The translations under genes and the position numbers were made by a program. Below the pieces are notes generated by a model. It searched no databases and was not told the origin of the DNA. It saw only the letters and a program-made list of their open reading frames with translations. Of a stretch of 64,000 bases of DNA, positions 48,273-57,076 are shown in pieces. Numbering within the stretch: the stretch's first letter is position 1; the number at the start of each line of letters is the position of its first letter. The stretch is from JABFXX01 sp964419605 (lineage in GTDB: Bacteria > Myxococcota_A > Polyangia > Haliangiales > Haliangiaceae): contig CAYQQM010000002.1 in NCBI GenBank assembly GCA_964419605.1, positions 1 to 64,000 on the forward strand. The letters are read 5' to 3'.

Positions 48273-49616
48273 ATGGTTTCGATGCTGACGCGCGCGAGTG
48301 CTGCGATTGATCGCAGAGTCGCTCGGCTCGTGGGGCGCACGATGGCTAGCCGCCACGCCTCACGGCGACTGCCGTCCGGCGACCTTCGAGCCAAGCTCAT
48401 CGACGCAACTCGCGCCTATAATTGTGGCACTCTCGGTGTGACGAGTCCGTTTTTTCCAACACCCTCGATGCCCAGCGTTTCGCTGGAAGCCAAAGGCAAC
48501 GGTCCGTTGGGAACCCACATCGCTGACCTGTCGTTTCCGTCGGACTACCAACCGTTTTTTCCGCCAGCGCGCGACCCCTACCTCGCACACAAAGAAAACA
48601 TGACGGCGCACGCACGATGGTGGACCTCGGACAGCGGCCGACCCACGATCATCGTCCTGCACGGCCTCGGGGCTGGTAATCCTTGGATCTCCGCACAAAG
48701 CTTTGCGGTGCCGTATTGGCTGCGGCATGGCTACGATGTGGTCGCATTCCAACTGCCATTTCACGGCAGGCGCGCCACGGCTCAGGGCCCCGCCGTCGCG
48801 TGGCCATCGCTCAACCTGCTGCGGACCAACGAGGGATTCGGCCACGCGATCTACGATTTGCGCGCCCTCGCGATGTTCCTGCGAGCGAGGGGCGCTTCCG
48901 CCGTGGGTGTCATCGGCATGAGCCTCGGAAGCTACATTGCAGCGCTGTGGGCGTCGATCGAAGGTCCGAATTCGTCGCTCGTCGGGGACTTCCGAGGGTC
49001 GTCGGGGACTTCCAAGGGTCGTCGGGCACTGCCAAGGGTCGTCGGGGACTTCCAAGGGTCGCGGGGAGGGATCGGTCTACCTCCGCACTCCCACGGGAGT
49101 GCTGCGCACCCCGGCGACCCTGGGAAGTCCCTGACGAGGGGCAGAGCCGGGGGTATCGATCCAACTCCGCACTCCCTTGCCGGGAGTGCTGCGCACCCCG
49201 GCGACCCTGGGAAGTCCCTGACGAGGGGCAGAGCCGGGGGTATCGATTTCGCAGTCGCCATGATCCCGGCGGTCTCGCTAGCGCGCTTGGTCTGGCACCA
49301 CAGTCAGAACGTACCAGCGCGTCAGCAAGCCACCAAGGCCGGCATATCCGAGGACCTGTTGGCCGATGCGTACTTGGTTCATGCTCCGACCACGCGAGTC
49401 GCGCAGCTGCCTCCCGAGCGATTGTTCGTGGTCGCCGGTTTGGGCGACCAAATTACTCCGCCGGATCAAGCGACAACCCTCGCCGCGCACTGGAACACCG
49501 ACGTGCTGTGGTTTCACGGCGGTCATCTTGCGCAAATCGGCCGAAGCGACGCGATTCGATCCGTGCGCCGCGCCCTCGGTAACGTCGGGTTCTCCGGCCG
49601 CGAGTTTCGACCATGA
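48273..49616 (+). CDS. Alpha/beta hydrolase interrupted in frame by a repeat array
   Basis: A 447-residue protein. The oxyanion region is IIVLHGLGAGNPWISAQ, and the nucleophile elbow GMSLGSYIAALWAS has Ser in G-x-S-x-G. The C-terminal catalytic His is probably in HGGHLAQIGR. Residues about 237-325, between the elbow helix and FAVAMIPAVSLARLVW, are a Gly/Arg/Ser-rich insert made by DNA repeats. A homologous hydrolase would pass straight from this helix to the next strand. The insert keeps the frame and could be a surface loop; whether the enzyme still works is uncertain. It couples to the next gene by ATGA. Confidence 0.7.
   Translation: MVSMLTRASAAIDRRVARLVGRTMASRHASRRLPSGDLRAKLIDATRAYNCGTLGVTSPFFPTPSMPSVSLEAKGNGPLGTHIADLSFPSDYQPFFPPARDPYLAHKENMTAHARWWTSDSGRPTIIVLHGLGAGNPWISAQSFAVPYWLRHGYDVVAFQLPFHGRRATAQGPAVAWPSLNLLRTNEGFGHAIYDLRALAMFLRARGASAVGVIGMSLGSYIAALWASIEGPNSSLVGDFRGSSGTSKGRRALPRVVGDFQGSRGGIGLPPHSHGSAAHPGDPGKSLTRGRAGGIDPTPHSLAGSAAHPGDPGKSLTRGRAGGIDFAVAMIPAVSLARLVWHHSQNVPARQQATKAGISEDLLADAYLVHAPTTRVAQLPPERLFVVAGLGDQITPPDQATTLAAHWNTDVLWFHGGHLAQIGRSDAIRSVRRALGNVGFSGREFRP
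48981..49247 (+). repeat. Repeat array inside the hydrolase gene
   Basis: Four tandem 20-base units based on GTCGGGGACTTCCAAGGGTC run from 48981 to 49060. After a short spacer come two copies of an ~84-base unit (49081-49160 and 49165-49247) containing GACCCTGGGAAGTCCCTGAC. The first set is nearly the reverse complement of the second, so the array can fold as a long hairpin. The 29-base word from 49112 and 49199 also occurs, reversed and with five differences, at 35998. The array is in the coding frame throughout. Confidence 0.9.
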
Positions 49617-51523
49617 CAAAAACCCTGGGAGAAGCGATTGCGAGTGGCCCCCTGTTGCTCGACGGCGCGATGGGGTCGCTGCTCTACGAACGCGGCGTAC
49701 TTCATACCCGGAGTTACGACGAGCTCAACCTGCAGCAGCCGGAGCTCATCCGCACCATTCACCGGGATTACGTCGCAGCGGGGGCGGAGCTGATCGAAAC
49801 CAACACATTCGGCGCCAACCGCATCGCACTAGCGCGCCACGGGCTGGTCGAACAAACTGCTGATATCAACCGCGCCGCAGTCGAACTCGCTCGGTCCGCT
49901 GCCGCGGGGCGAAACGTATACATTGCGGGGGCAGTCGGTCCCACCGGGATCAAGTTCGGCGTAGCAACACAGTCCGAACGACGACTCGCTCGCTTCGCGC
50001 TGGCGGAGCAGATCGACGTCTTGGTGCTTGCCGGCGTCGATGCGATCGCCATCGAAACATTTACCTCGATCCTCGAAATGGAGGAGGCGATCAGCGTCGC
50101 GCGAGAGCGCGGTCCCAAAGTTCCAATCATCGCGATGATGGTATTTGACGGAAACGGTCGGTCCGATGGCGGTCTGGGCCCAGCGGAGATCGCGGATCGC
50201 TTAGTCGCCGCCGGCGCCGACGTGGTGGGAGCCAATTGCGGAGTTGGGCCCTCTGAGTTGTACCAAGTCGTCACGAGCATGGTCGGCCGCGGCAAGCCTG
50301 TCATCGCCCAACCCAATGCGGGTCTGCCCGCATCCGTTGAAGGTCGAACGCTGTACGTCGCCAATCCCGAACACTTTGGCGTGTTCGCTCGCAGGATGCT
50401 CAAAAGCGGCGTTCGCCTCATCGGGGGATGTTGTGGCACAACGCCCGAACACACCCGCGCCATGCTCGGAGCCGTGCGGATGTTGCGCGGTGAAACCGTG
50501 GGCGACCCGGCGCACTCCCAGGCAATGAGCCCGAAGCCCGCGTCCCCTGAGGGGTTCCCCCACAGCCGCATCACCGGCGCGCCAAGCCCCGATGCGACCA
50601 CCGAGCTGGCCACCCGGTCGCGGCTCGGAGCGCGTATCGCCGCGAACGAATTTGCCGTTTCCGTCGAACTCACCGCGCCCAGCGGCCTCGACCTCGAGAA
50701 GACCAAAGCTGCGGTCCGCCAGCTGCACGCCGGCGGCGTCGACATTGTCAATATCGCCGATGGCCCACGGGCATCCGCGCGCATGGCAAACCTTGCCGTG
50801 TGTGCACGCCTCGCTGCAGAAACGAGCGCGGAACCGATTCTTCATGTGTGCGCGCGTGACCGGAGCTTCCTCGGGTTGGTCGCCCATCTGCTGGGCGCTC
50901 ACGGCCTAGGCCTGCGCAATCTGGTCATCATTACAGGCGACCCGCCCAAGATGGGCGACTACCCATTCTCAACTCCAGTCTACGATGTCGATTCGATCGG
51001 ACTGCTCCGAATTGCCGCCGGACTCAATGCCGGGATCGATCCCGCAGGGAAACCCTGCGCGGCAACGTCGTTCGTACTTGCCACCGGAGCGGAGCCCGGT
51101 GCTCACGACCGCGATCGCGAGCTGCGCCGTCTCGAAGAAAAAAAGGCCGCGGGGGCCGAACTCGTCATGACCCAACCGGTCTACGACCCGCGCACACTCG
51201 AGCGCTTTCTCGACGACGCCAAACCACTTGGGCTTCCCGTCATGGTGGGCATCTTACCGCTGGCGTCGCATCGCAACGCAGAATTTCTGCACAACGAAGT
51301 TCCGGGGATGACGATCCCAGCGGAGTACCGCGAGCGAATGGCCAAGGTGGGCTCAGGCCCCCAAGCGCGTGAAGAAGGCATTCGAATCGCGCGGGAAGCG
51401 TTGGGCGGAGTCGCGCACCGCGTCGCCGGCGCGTATGTCATGCCCCCGTTCAATCGCGTTGAATCTGCCCTCGCCGTTCTCGAAGTCGTTCGCGATCGGC
51501 TCCCCCCCGTGCAGCGCTCGTAA
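49613..51523 (+). CDS. Bifunctional homocysteine S-methyltransferase / methylenetetrahydrofolate reductase
   Basis: A 636-residue fusion, as in YitJ-type proteins. The N-terminal ~290 residues form a homocysteine methyltransferase barrel: zinc Cys209 (GANCGVGP) and the pair Cys273-Cys274 (GGCCGTTPEH). A variable linker rich in Ser/Pro/Thr joins it to an FAD-dependent MTHFR domain (residues about 340-625) with VSVELTAPSGLDLEKTKAAV and the FAD-site LVIITGDPPKMGDYP. The MTHFR half makes 5-methyl-THF and the first half can methylate homocysteine, so the protein links folate to methionine. It is coupled by ATGA to the hydrolase. Confidence 0.92.
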   Translation: MTKTLGEAIASGPLLLDGAMGSLLYERGVLHTRSYDELNLQQPELIRTIHRDYVAAGAELIETNTFGANRIALARHGLVEQTADINRAAVELARSAAAGRNVYIAGAVGPTGIKFGVATQSERRLARFALAEQIDVLVLAGVDAIAIETFTSILEMEEAISVARERGPKVPIIAMMVFDGNGRSDGGLGPAEIADRLVAAGADVVGANCGVGPSELYQVVTSMVGRGKPVIAQPNAGLPASVEGRTLYVANPEHFGVFARRMLKSGVRLIGGCCGTTPEHTRAMLGAVRMLRGETVGDPAHSQAMSPKPASPEGFPHSRITGAPSPDATTELATRSRLGARIAANEFAVSVELTAPSGLDLEKTKAAVRQLHAGGVDIVNIADGPRASARMANLAVCARLAAETSAEPILHVCARDRSFLGLVAHLLGAHGLGLRNLVIITGDPPKMGDYPFSTPVYDVDSIGLLRIAAGLNAGIDPAGKPCAATSFVLATGAEPGAHDRDRELRRLEEKKAAGAELVMTQPVYDPRTLERFLDDAKPLGLPVMVGILPLASHRNAEFLHNEVPGMTIPAEYRERMAKVGSGPQAREEGIRIAREALGGVAHRVAGAYVMPPFNRVESALAVLEVVRDRLPPVQRS

Positions 51524-51793
51524 CGCGCGCTAGCACGGTTTAGAGACGGGAACGTACGACGGCACATTCGCGCTCGCCAACGACTTGCGCCAGGCTGGCA
51601 ACATGAACGCCACTACGGAAGACGCATGGCGGACAGCCAGCCGAAGTCGTTGACCTCGAACCACGCGGCGACTCCTGCATGACCTACGAGCAACAAGAAC
51701 CCTCGTCGTGCAAGTGAGCCTCACCTTCGCGAATCACGCGGTGCACATGCTCGTCGAAGCGGCCCCCTCGCGATTCGCTTGATGCTGCCCCAG
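51524..51793. other. Intergenic stretch with no supported gene
   Basis: 270 bases between the methyltransferase and the second full inverted-repeat element. Several short frames have weak coding character, such as one reading RHIRARQRLAPGWQHERHYG, but none has a start, a Shine-Dalgarno or a recognisable family. I call no gene. Confidence 0.5.
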
Positions 51794-51959
51794 CTAGTAC
51801 CTCACCACAGTGGTTTTGGCAGGTTCCGGTCGCCGAGGCGCGCCGAGCGCGAGGCTTGCGGAGTAAGCGCTACTGGCGGTAACGCGACGGAGCATAACGA
51901 AGCGATCGGCGATGGATCGGCGGCCCGAACCGATCAAAACCACTGTGGCGAGGTACTAA
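51794..51959 (+). repeat. ~166-bp inverted-repeat element, copy 2
   Basis: The left end is CTAGTACCTCACCACAGTGG (one difference from copy 1), and the right end is CCACTGTGGCGAGGTACTA ending at 51958. The core matches the reverse complement of copy 1 with one further mismatch. It is in opposite orientation to copy 1 and ends one base before the TGA of the spermidine-synthase-like gene at 51961-51963. There is no ORF inside. Confidence 0.85.
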
Positions 51960-51960
51960 C

Positions 51961-54900
51961 TCAGTCCAGCCGACTCGCGTTGGACGCCGGATCAGGCTTT
52001 GCAGACTCATCCGGCACTGGGACGTCCGAGCTCAATGCGGTAGGTAGCAGCGGCATGGCTTGAGCTTCGAGAAACTCCTCAAGCTCGGTTTGCGCGCGAC
52101 CAGCGAGCGGGTGACGTAAAGCCGCATAAGCCGCGGCGCGCCGAGTCAGCGCCCCAAAGTCCCAACGGATGTTCGGCTCGACCCGCTCGAGAGCGCGCGC
52201 AACAGCCGCATCGTCGACCACAGCAGCGGTTGCCAGTAGCGCTGACAGGCGGGACTCGTCTTCCATGTACACGGCAAACGGAGGGATGAGCGCGTCTACG
52301 AGGCGTGGGCCGTACGACGTTGCTCCGCTGGCGATTTTGGGCACCTGCCGCAGCACTCGCCCCACCAAGTTTCGGTCCACAAACGCGTCCGTGCGGATTT
52401 GCGCCAATGCTGGAATCACCAGCTGAGCCGCCTCGTCCCACCGCTTCTGGTTCACGCGCAGCTGCGCCAGCGCGAGGTCAGCCTCAACCGGATGTTTCGG
52501 TCGCAATGCGGCGATGTACGCTTCGGCCTCGGGCCCCCCCGTCATTGCTAGTCCCTCGGTGACGAGCAGCAATTCGAAGTGCGATCGGGGAGCAGCCTGT
52601 TGGCGACGCCAAGCGCCGATCGCGGTGACCGGGTTGCCACCGATATACGCAGTTCGAGCCTCGACCCGAGCCCTGGGTTCATCCGCGAATTTCGCCCTGG
52701 CGATTGAGTTCATATCGCCCTCGAATGCGTCGGCGATCGCTCGGTCTTCCTCAAAGCGGCCCCAATCAAAGCTGCCGACGACCTTCGGTCGATCGTCGCG
52801 CAGCTCGCTGGCGATCGCGCGAAGCGGTGCGATGTTGTTGAGCCCTTGCTGCCCAAGCGTGTGTGCAAACGCAAATTCGATTCGCGTCCGGTCATCGGTA
52901 TTGATGCCGGTGGCCCGCCGTGCGATCTCCGCGGCAAGGGCGGACGAACCAATGTAGTGCGACATGAATCCCTCCACTCCGTTCACGTGCCACGCGAAGT
53001 CCGCCGCATCGTGAAACACGGGCGCCGCGATCCGCGCCGCGATCGCCTGCGCGTCGTACACGATGGGTGACGACGACGCGACAAACAAAAGGTCCGTGCG
53101 ACCTAGCCTCCATGTGTGAATCTCGGGAAACACGGAGCTAAGCGTGGCGTAGATCGTCGCGATGGTATCGCCGTTGACCTCGTACGACTGAGTCCATTGC
53201 AGGAACAAGCCATTCTTGCCCAAGCGATCGCGAACGGCCTGGTAAAATTCACGCGTAAATAGACTCGACACCCCGGCGCGATACGGATTCGACGGCTCGG
53301 AGACGATGACGTCGTAGGGCGAGCGAGCAACCAGCAAGTGCTCACGCGCATCGCCGAGAGAAACATGTACTTTCGGGTGATTCAACACGTCGCGGTTCAG
53401 CGGTGCGCATGCCCGCGCGACACCGAGAATCGCAGGTTCAAGCTCGATAACATCGACTCGCTCCATCCCAGGCACGTCGGCGAACCAACCCGTGGTCTCC
53501 CCAGTCCCCAAGCCGATGACAAGGCCGCGCTTAGGCCCTGGGTGGATCGCCGAGCCCAAAAGGCCTCCCATCATTTGCGTCGCGGCATCCACAAAGGCGT
53601 TTCCGTCGACCTTGCCGTTGACGACAAACGCCAACCCGTCGTACGCCGCAAGTGCAACGCTCGACTCGACGCCGTCGGCTTCCCATTTCACAATTCGGCG
53701 ACTCCGGTTAGCGAAATTTCTCGCCGAGGTCGGATCGTCAAGGCGAGCCGCCCGCCCTGCGCCAATCCCCGAATGCCGCCACGCCGCCGTGGGGCCGCGC
53801 GCAAATGCGAGCCCGATCGCCAACACCGCGAGCGCGCCCAGCGGGGCGCTCACCCGCCACGATGAACGCCTGGCAATGAAGCTGAAGCCTGTCGCGGCCA
53901 CCGCGACCAGCATCACCACCGCGAGCCACCAACAACGCACCGCTCCCAGGGTTGGCAAGAGCACAAAACCGCCGACGAGGGAACCGACGATCGCACCTAG
54001 CGTATTTGCCGCATAGACCATGCCGAGTTGCCGCCCGACCCGACTGCGACCCTTGCCAACGAGGTTAACGAGCAGTGGAAACTGAACGCCCGAAGCGATC
54101 GCCGCGGGAACCACCACAGTCCCACAGATCATCGCCCAGCCCGCAACTTGTCCAGCGAACCCGAACACGGCGCTGCCTTTTGCTGCCGAAGCGGCGTACG
54201 CAATCCGATCGCCGAGCGCGAACGGAATCGCAAGACACACCGCTTCGACGAGACACGTCGCAGCGAGGCCGGCTGCCGTCGCGGTGCGCGCCGCAGGTCG
54301 CAGCGCGTAGATGAGCCCACCCAGTCCGATGCCCAACAGTGCGGCCGCGAGGATCAATCCAAACGTGAACACCGTACCCCCGAGAATCGGGCTGAGCATG
54401 CGGTACCACGTCATCTCCATAAGAAAAAACACGAAACCCACCACGGCGGACGCTGCCAACACGACCGGCAGAGACAGCTCCACCGATGCGGCCGCGCCTT
54501 CGGCACCGGAATCTTCGCGCGAGTCCACGGGCACAGTAGCCCTCCGCGATGTGCTACGCGCGATCAGGGCGACCAACGCGTTGATCAGCGCGGCGACGAA
54601 AATCGACCGCATGGTTCCGAATACCTCGAGCAGAAAGAATGTCGATACCAGCGCACCGCACACCGCGCCGATCGTGTTGGTTCCGTACAGGATCGCGAGC
54701 GATCGCCGTCGCGCATCGCCGTCGGTCTCAATCGCGCGAGCTGCAGCCGCCAACGTGCCCCCCATGGCAAGCGTCGGTGCGGCCAGCACGAGCGCTGCCA
54801 GCGCGAGCCGAATGCCAGTGCCCGCGACGAGGCCGAGAGCAGGCGTTCCGCCGCTAGCGATGTACAGCTTGCGCACAAGCGCTAGCAGGAACGGCGACGC

Positions 54901-55176
54901 TGCCGCACTTGCGGCGATCACAAGTTCGAGGTTGCCGTACAATCCAAGCGGGTTCTTCGCGGTGTCGGCGCGCTTGCCCAAAAGAAGGCTCCCTGTGCCG
55001 ATTCCGCCGATGAAGATGGCGAGGACGGCCGCTGAAGCCGCCGTAGACGCTCCGAACACCAGCCGCAGCTCGCGGAACCACGCCACCTGATAGACCAGGC
55101 TGCACAAACCAGAGCCGAAAAGCATCGGTGCGACGTGGCGAACACCAAGGTCGAAACGAGTTGAAAAAAGCGCCAT
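51961..55176 (-). CDS. Giant membrane protein with spermidine-synthase-like domain
   Basis: 1071 residues from ATG 55176; longer frames overlap the divergent neighbour. Residues about 1-500 hold around twelve membrane helices that look like a fused transporter-type module. Residues about 560-760 carry the spermidine synthase fold: GLVIGLGTGETTGWFADVPG, VDVIELEPAILGVA, then DVIVSEPSNPYRAGVSSLF, which fits the aminopropyltransferase SAM-site pattern but with the acidic substrate loop altered. A C-terminal ~300 residues are Ala-rich helical repeats. These SpeE-like membrane fusions occur widely in bacteria, and their substrates are mostly unproven. Its stop is one base from the second inverted-repeat element. 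Confidence 0.82.
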   Translation of the reverse strand: MALFSTRFDLGVRHVAPMLFGSGLCSLVYQVAWFRELRLVFGASTAASAAVLAIFIGGIGTGSLLLGKRADTAKNPLGLYGNLELVIAASAAASPFLLALVRKLYIASGGTPALGLVAGTGIRLALAALVLAAPTLAMGGTLAAAARAIETDGDARRRSLAILYGTNTIGAVCGALVSTFFLLEVFGTMRSIFVAALINALVALIARSTSRRATVPVDSREDSGAEGAAASVELSLPVVLAASAVVGFVFFLMEMTWYRMLSPILGGTVFTFGLILAAALLGIGLGGLIYALRPAARTATAAGLAATCLVEAVCLAIPFALGDRIAYAASAAKGSAVFGFAGQVAGWAMICGTVVVPAAIASGVQFPLLVNLVGKGRSRVGRQLGMVYAANTLGAIVGSLVGGFVLLPTLGAVRCWWLAVVMLVAVAATGFSFIARRSSWRVSAPLGALAVLAIGLAFARGPTAAWRHSGIGAGRAARLDDPTSARNFANRSRRIVKWEADGVESSVALAAYDGLAFVVNGKVDGNAFVDAATQMMGGLLGSAIHPGPKRGLVIGLGTGETTGWFADVPGMERVDVIELEPAILGVARACAPLNRDVLNHPKVHVSLGDAREHLLVARSPYDVIVSEPSNPYRAGVSSLFTREFYQAVRDRLGKNGLFLQWTQSYEVNGDTIATIYATLSSVFPEIHTWRLGRTDLLFVASSSPIVYDAQAIAARIAAPVFHDAADFAWHVNGVEGFMSHYIGSSALAAEIARRATGINTDDRTRIEFAFAHTLGQQGLNNIAPLRAIASELRDDRPKVVGSFDWGRFEEDRAIADAFEGDMNSIARAKFADEPRARVEARTAYIGGNPVTAIGAWRRQQAAPRSHFELLLVTEGLAMTGGPEAEAYIAALRPKHPVEADLALAQLRVNQKRWDEAAQLVIPALAQIRTDAFVDRNLVGRVLRQVPKIASGATSYGPRLVDALIPPFAVYMEDESRLSALLATAAVVDDAAVARALERVEPNIRWDFGALTRRAAAYAALRHPLAGRAQTELEEFLEAQAMPLLPTALSSDVPVPDESAKPDPASNASRLD

Positions 55177-55255
55177 AATGCTGGCGCAGAATGCACCAGG
55201 AATACTTCCGGCCCAATTTTTCAGGTGGTTCGGGGGATCGCATGGGGCAGCCTCG

Positions 55256-56959
55256 ATGACGCGCGCCATGGGCGTGCACCCTGCCAGCGTTCACAGGATC
55301 TCTGTGGCGGCGATGCTGTGTGCGCTCGCGATTCCCGCTCACACAGCCCCCCAGATCGAAATCAAAGCGCGAACCGCGCTATCGCTCACCCGCGTGCATG
55401 TCGCTGAGGCCGGCTGGGTCGACGTTCGCGGTCAACTTCTGGACAAACTCACCAACCAAGGGATCGGCAGTCAGGCGGTACACATCGCGCTGGGAGATCG
55501 CGAAGCCACCGCCATCACACGTCCAGACGGCTCGTTCTCGGCAATGCTACGCGCCGAGCCCGGTCCGCTCCGGGTAACACTGCGCTTCAACGGCGATCGC
55601 TCACTGGATCGCTCGGAATCGCTGGAAGTGGTAACCGATCCAGCAAAGCAACACGTTGAACTAGCGATCGAAAAGGTCGCTGATGTGCCCGCCGGCGCAA
55701 TGCTTCGCGTCGCCGCTTCCGGGGACGATGGCCCGCTCGCACTGCCGCTGATCGTAGAAATCGCCCCCTACCGCTCGGACAAATGGAAACCACTGCTGGG
55801 AGAACCTGTCACCCGCGAAGCCCGCTTGATCGCCCGTCGAGAGGCTGGGGGAGCTGGCCTCTATCGAGTGCGGGTGCGTTTCGCCGGCGACGCGCGTACA
55901 CAAAGCGCATCCAAGGAGACGACCATCGAGGTAGTTACGGCCACCACAACCACGATGACGCTCACCGGACCGCGCCTAGCATTCGGAGATCGCCTTGGCG
56001 TGGCCGGCACGGTTTTGGATGAGGATCTTCAGCCCGTGGCGGGAGCCGCAGTGACCCTGACCACTGCGGACCGCCGGCTTGCGCACTTCACCACCGGCAA
56101 CGATGGAAACTACGCATTCAGCATCAAAGCTGCTGAGCTAGGAGCTGGCACCGCCACCCTCCAGGCGACTGCGGATCCGGGGCGTTCCTACGCCAGACCC
56201 AGTAGCTCTGCGCCCCAGCGCATCGCGGTAGCCAGCCCACATCCAGCACCTGATTCCTACACCGTCTTGGGTTTCCTCGTCACGAGTCTCGCTGCCGCTG
56301 CGTTTCTAGCCGCGCGCAAGGCCGCGCGCAGCCGGCTTCAGCGCCGGGCGTCGCTGCCCGACTGTGACGCAGTTGAAGCCGAGACTCGCGAGGCTACGGC
56401 TGGAGGAATCGAGCTGGCAAAACCCGGCCTGGCCGCCGCTCTGCGCCGGGCCACGGACCACTGCTTCGGCGGCGCGGTGTACGACGTTGTGCGCGGACGT
56501 CCTATCGGCAACGCAACGATACGAGCTGCAAACGGCATCGATCGACGCGAAGCAACTTGCGCGGAAACCGGCAACTTCTGCTTTGAGAGCCTAGCACCGG
56601 GCCACTGGGATGTGAGCGTCAGCGCGCCCGGACACGTCACCGAGCGATTTTCGATCGCGATTCCACACCGGGGCGAGCTGCGCAGCGCTCGCATTGAGTT
56701 GGTTCCGGTTCGCGAAAGCGCCTTTCAGCTCTACCGAAAAGTCGCTGAGCCCGCCCTGCCCAACCGACGGCTGTGGGGAATTTGGTCGCCGCGCCAAATC
56801 GTCGATCACGTTCGCAAAAAGCACCCAAGTCCAGCACTCGCTGCGCTTACCGCGCACGTCGAAGAAATCTACTTTTCTCCGCGTATCGCACCCGAGGCGG
56901 TGTTGGCCGAGATTCGAGCCCACGTCGACAAAGCACAGGTCGAGCGCGCCGAACGGTGA
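55256..56959 (+). CDS. Exported carboxypeptidase-regulatory-like membrane protein
   Basis: 567 residues from ATG 55256. A signal peptide (SVAAMLCALAIPAHTA) precedes three or so beta-sandwich domains of the carboxypeptidase-regulatory or transthyretin-like type, such as VHIALGDREATAITRPDGSF and VTLTTADRRLAHFTTGNDGN. One membrane helix (YTVLGFLVTSLAAAAFLAAR, around residue 345) follows, and a further regulatory-like domain with Cys (REATCAETGNFCFE) is on the other side. The C-terminal 60 residues are helical. No catalytic site is visible. It is divergent from the SpeE-like gene with 79 bases between. Confidence 0.65.
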   Translation: MTRAMGVHPASVHRISVAAMLCALAIPAHTAPQIEIKARTALSLTRVHVAEAGWVDVRGQLLDKLTNQGIGSQAVHIALGDREATAITRPDGSFSAMLRAEPGPLRVTLRFNGDRSLDRSESLEVVTDPAKQHVELAIEKVADVPAGAMLRVAASGDDGPLALPLIVEIAPYRSDKWKPLLGEPVTREARLIARREAGGAGLYRVRVRFAGDARTQSASKETTIEVVTATTTTMTLTGPRLAFGDRLGVAGTVLDEDLQPVAGAAVTLTTADRRLAHFTTGNDGNYAFSIKAAELGAGTATLQATADPGRSYARPSSSAPQRIAVASPHPAPDSYTVLGFLVTSLAAAAFLAARKAARSRLQRRASLPDCDAVEAETREATAGGIELAKPGLAAALRRATDHCFGGAVYDVVRGRPIGNATIRAANGIDRREATCAETGNFCFESLAPGHWDVSVSAPGHVTERFSIAIPHRGELRSARIELVPVRESAFQLYRKVAEPALPNRRLWGIWSPRQIVDHVRKKHPSPALAALTAHVEEIYFSPRIAPEAVLAEIRAHVDKAQVERAER

Positions 56960-57076
56960 ACCAGGCTTCTGTAGATTCTTGCCGAGGCCGTGGCCGCTAT
57001 CCCGCGAAGCCAGCCGGGGGCGGATCGGCCGCGACAGCGATTGATTTGACCGTTCCTGGGCCCTAAGGTCACCGCG

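Noticed and set aside
48981..49247. CRISPR array or programmed frameshift in the hydrolase
   Set aside because: The repeats are direct and inverted without unique spacers, and the frame is open throughout.
51524..51793. A transposase fragment before copy 2 of the element
   Set aside because: No DDE, HUH or serine-recombinase motif is readable in any frame.
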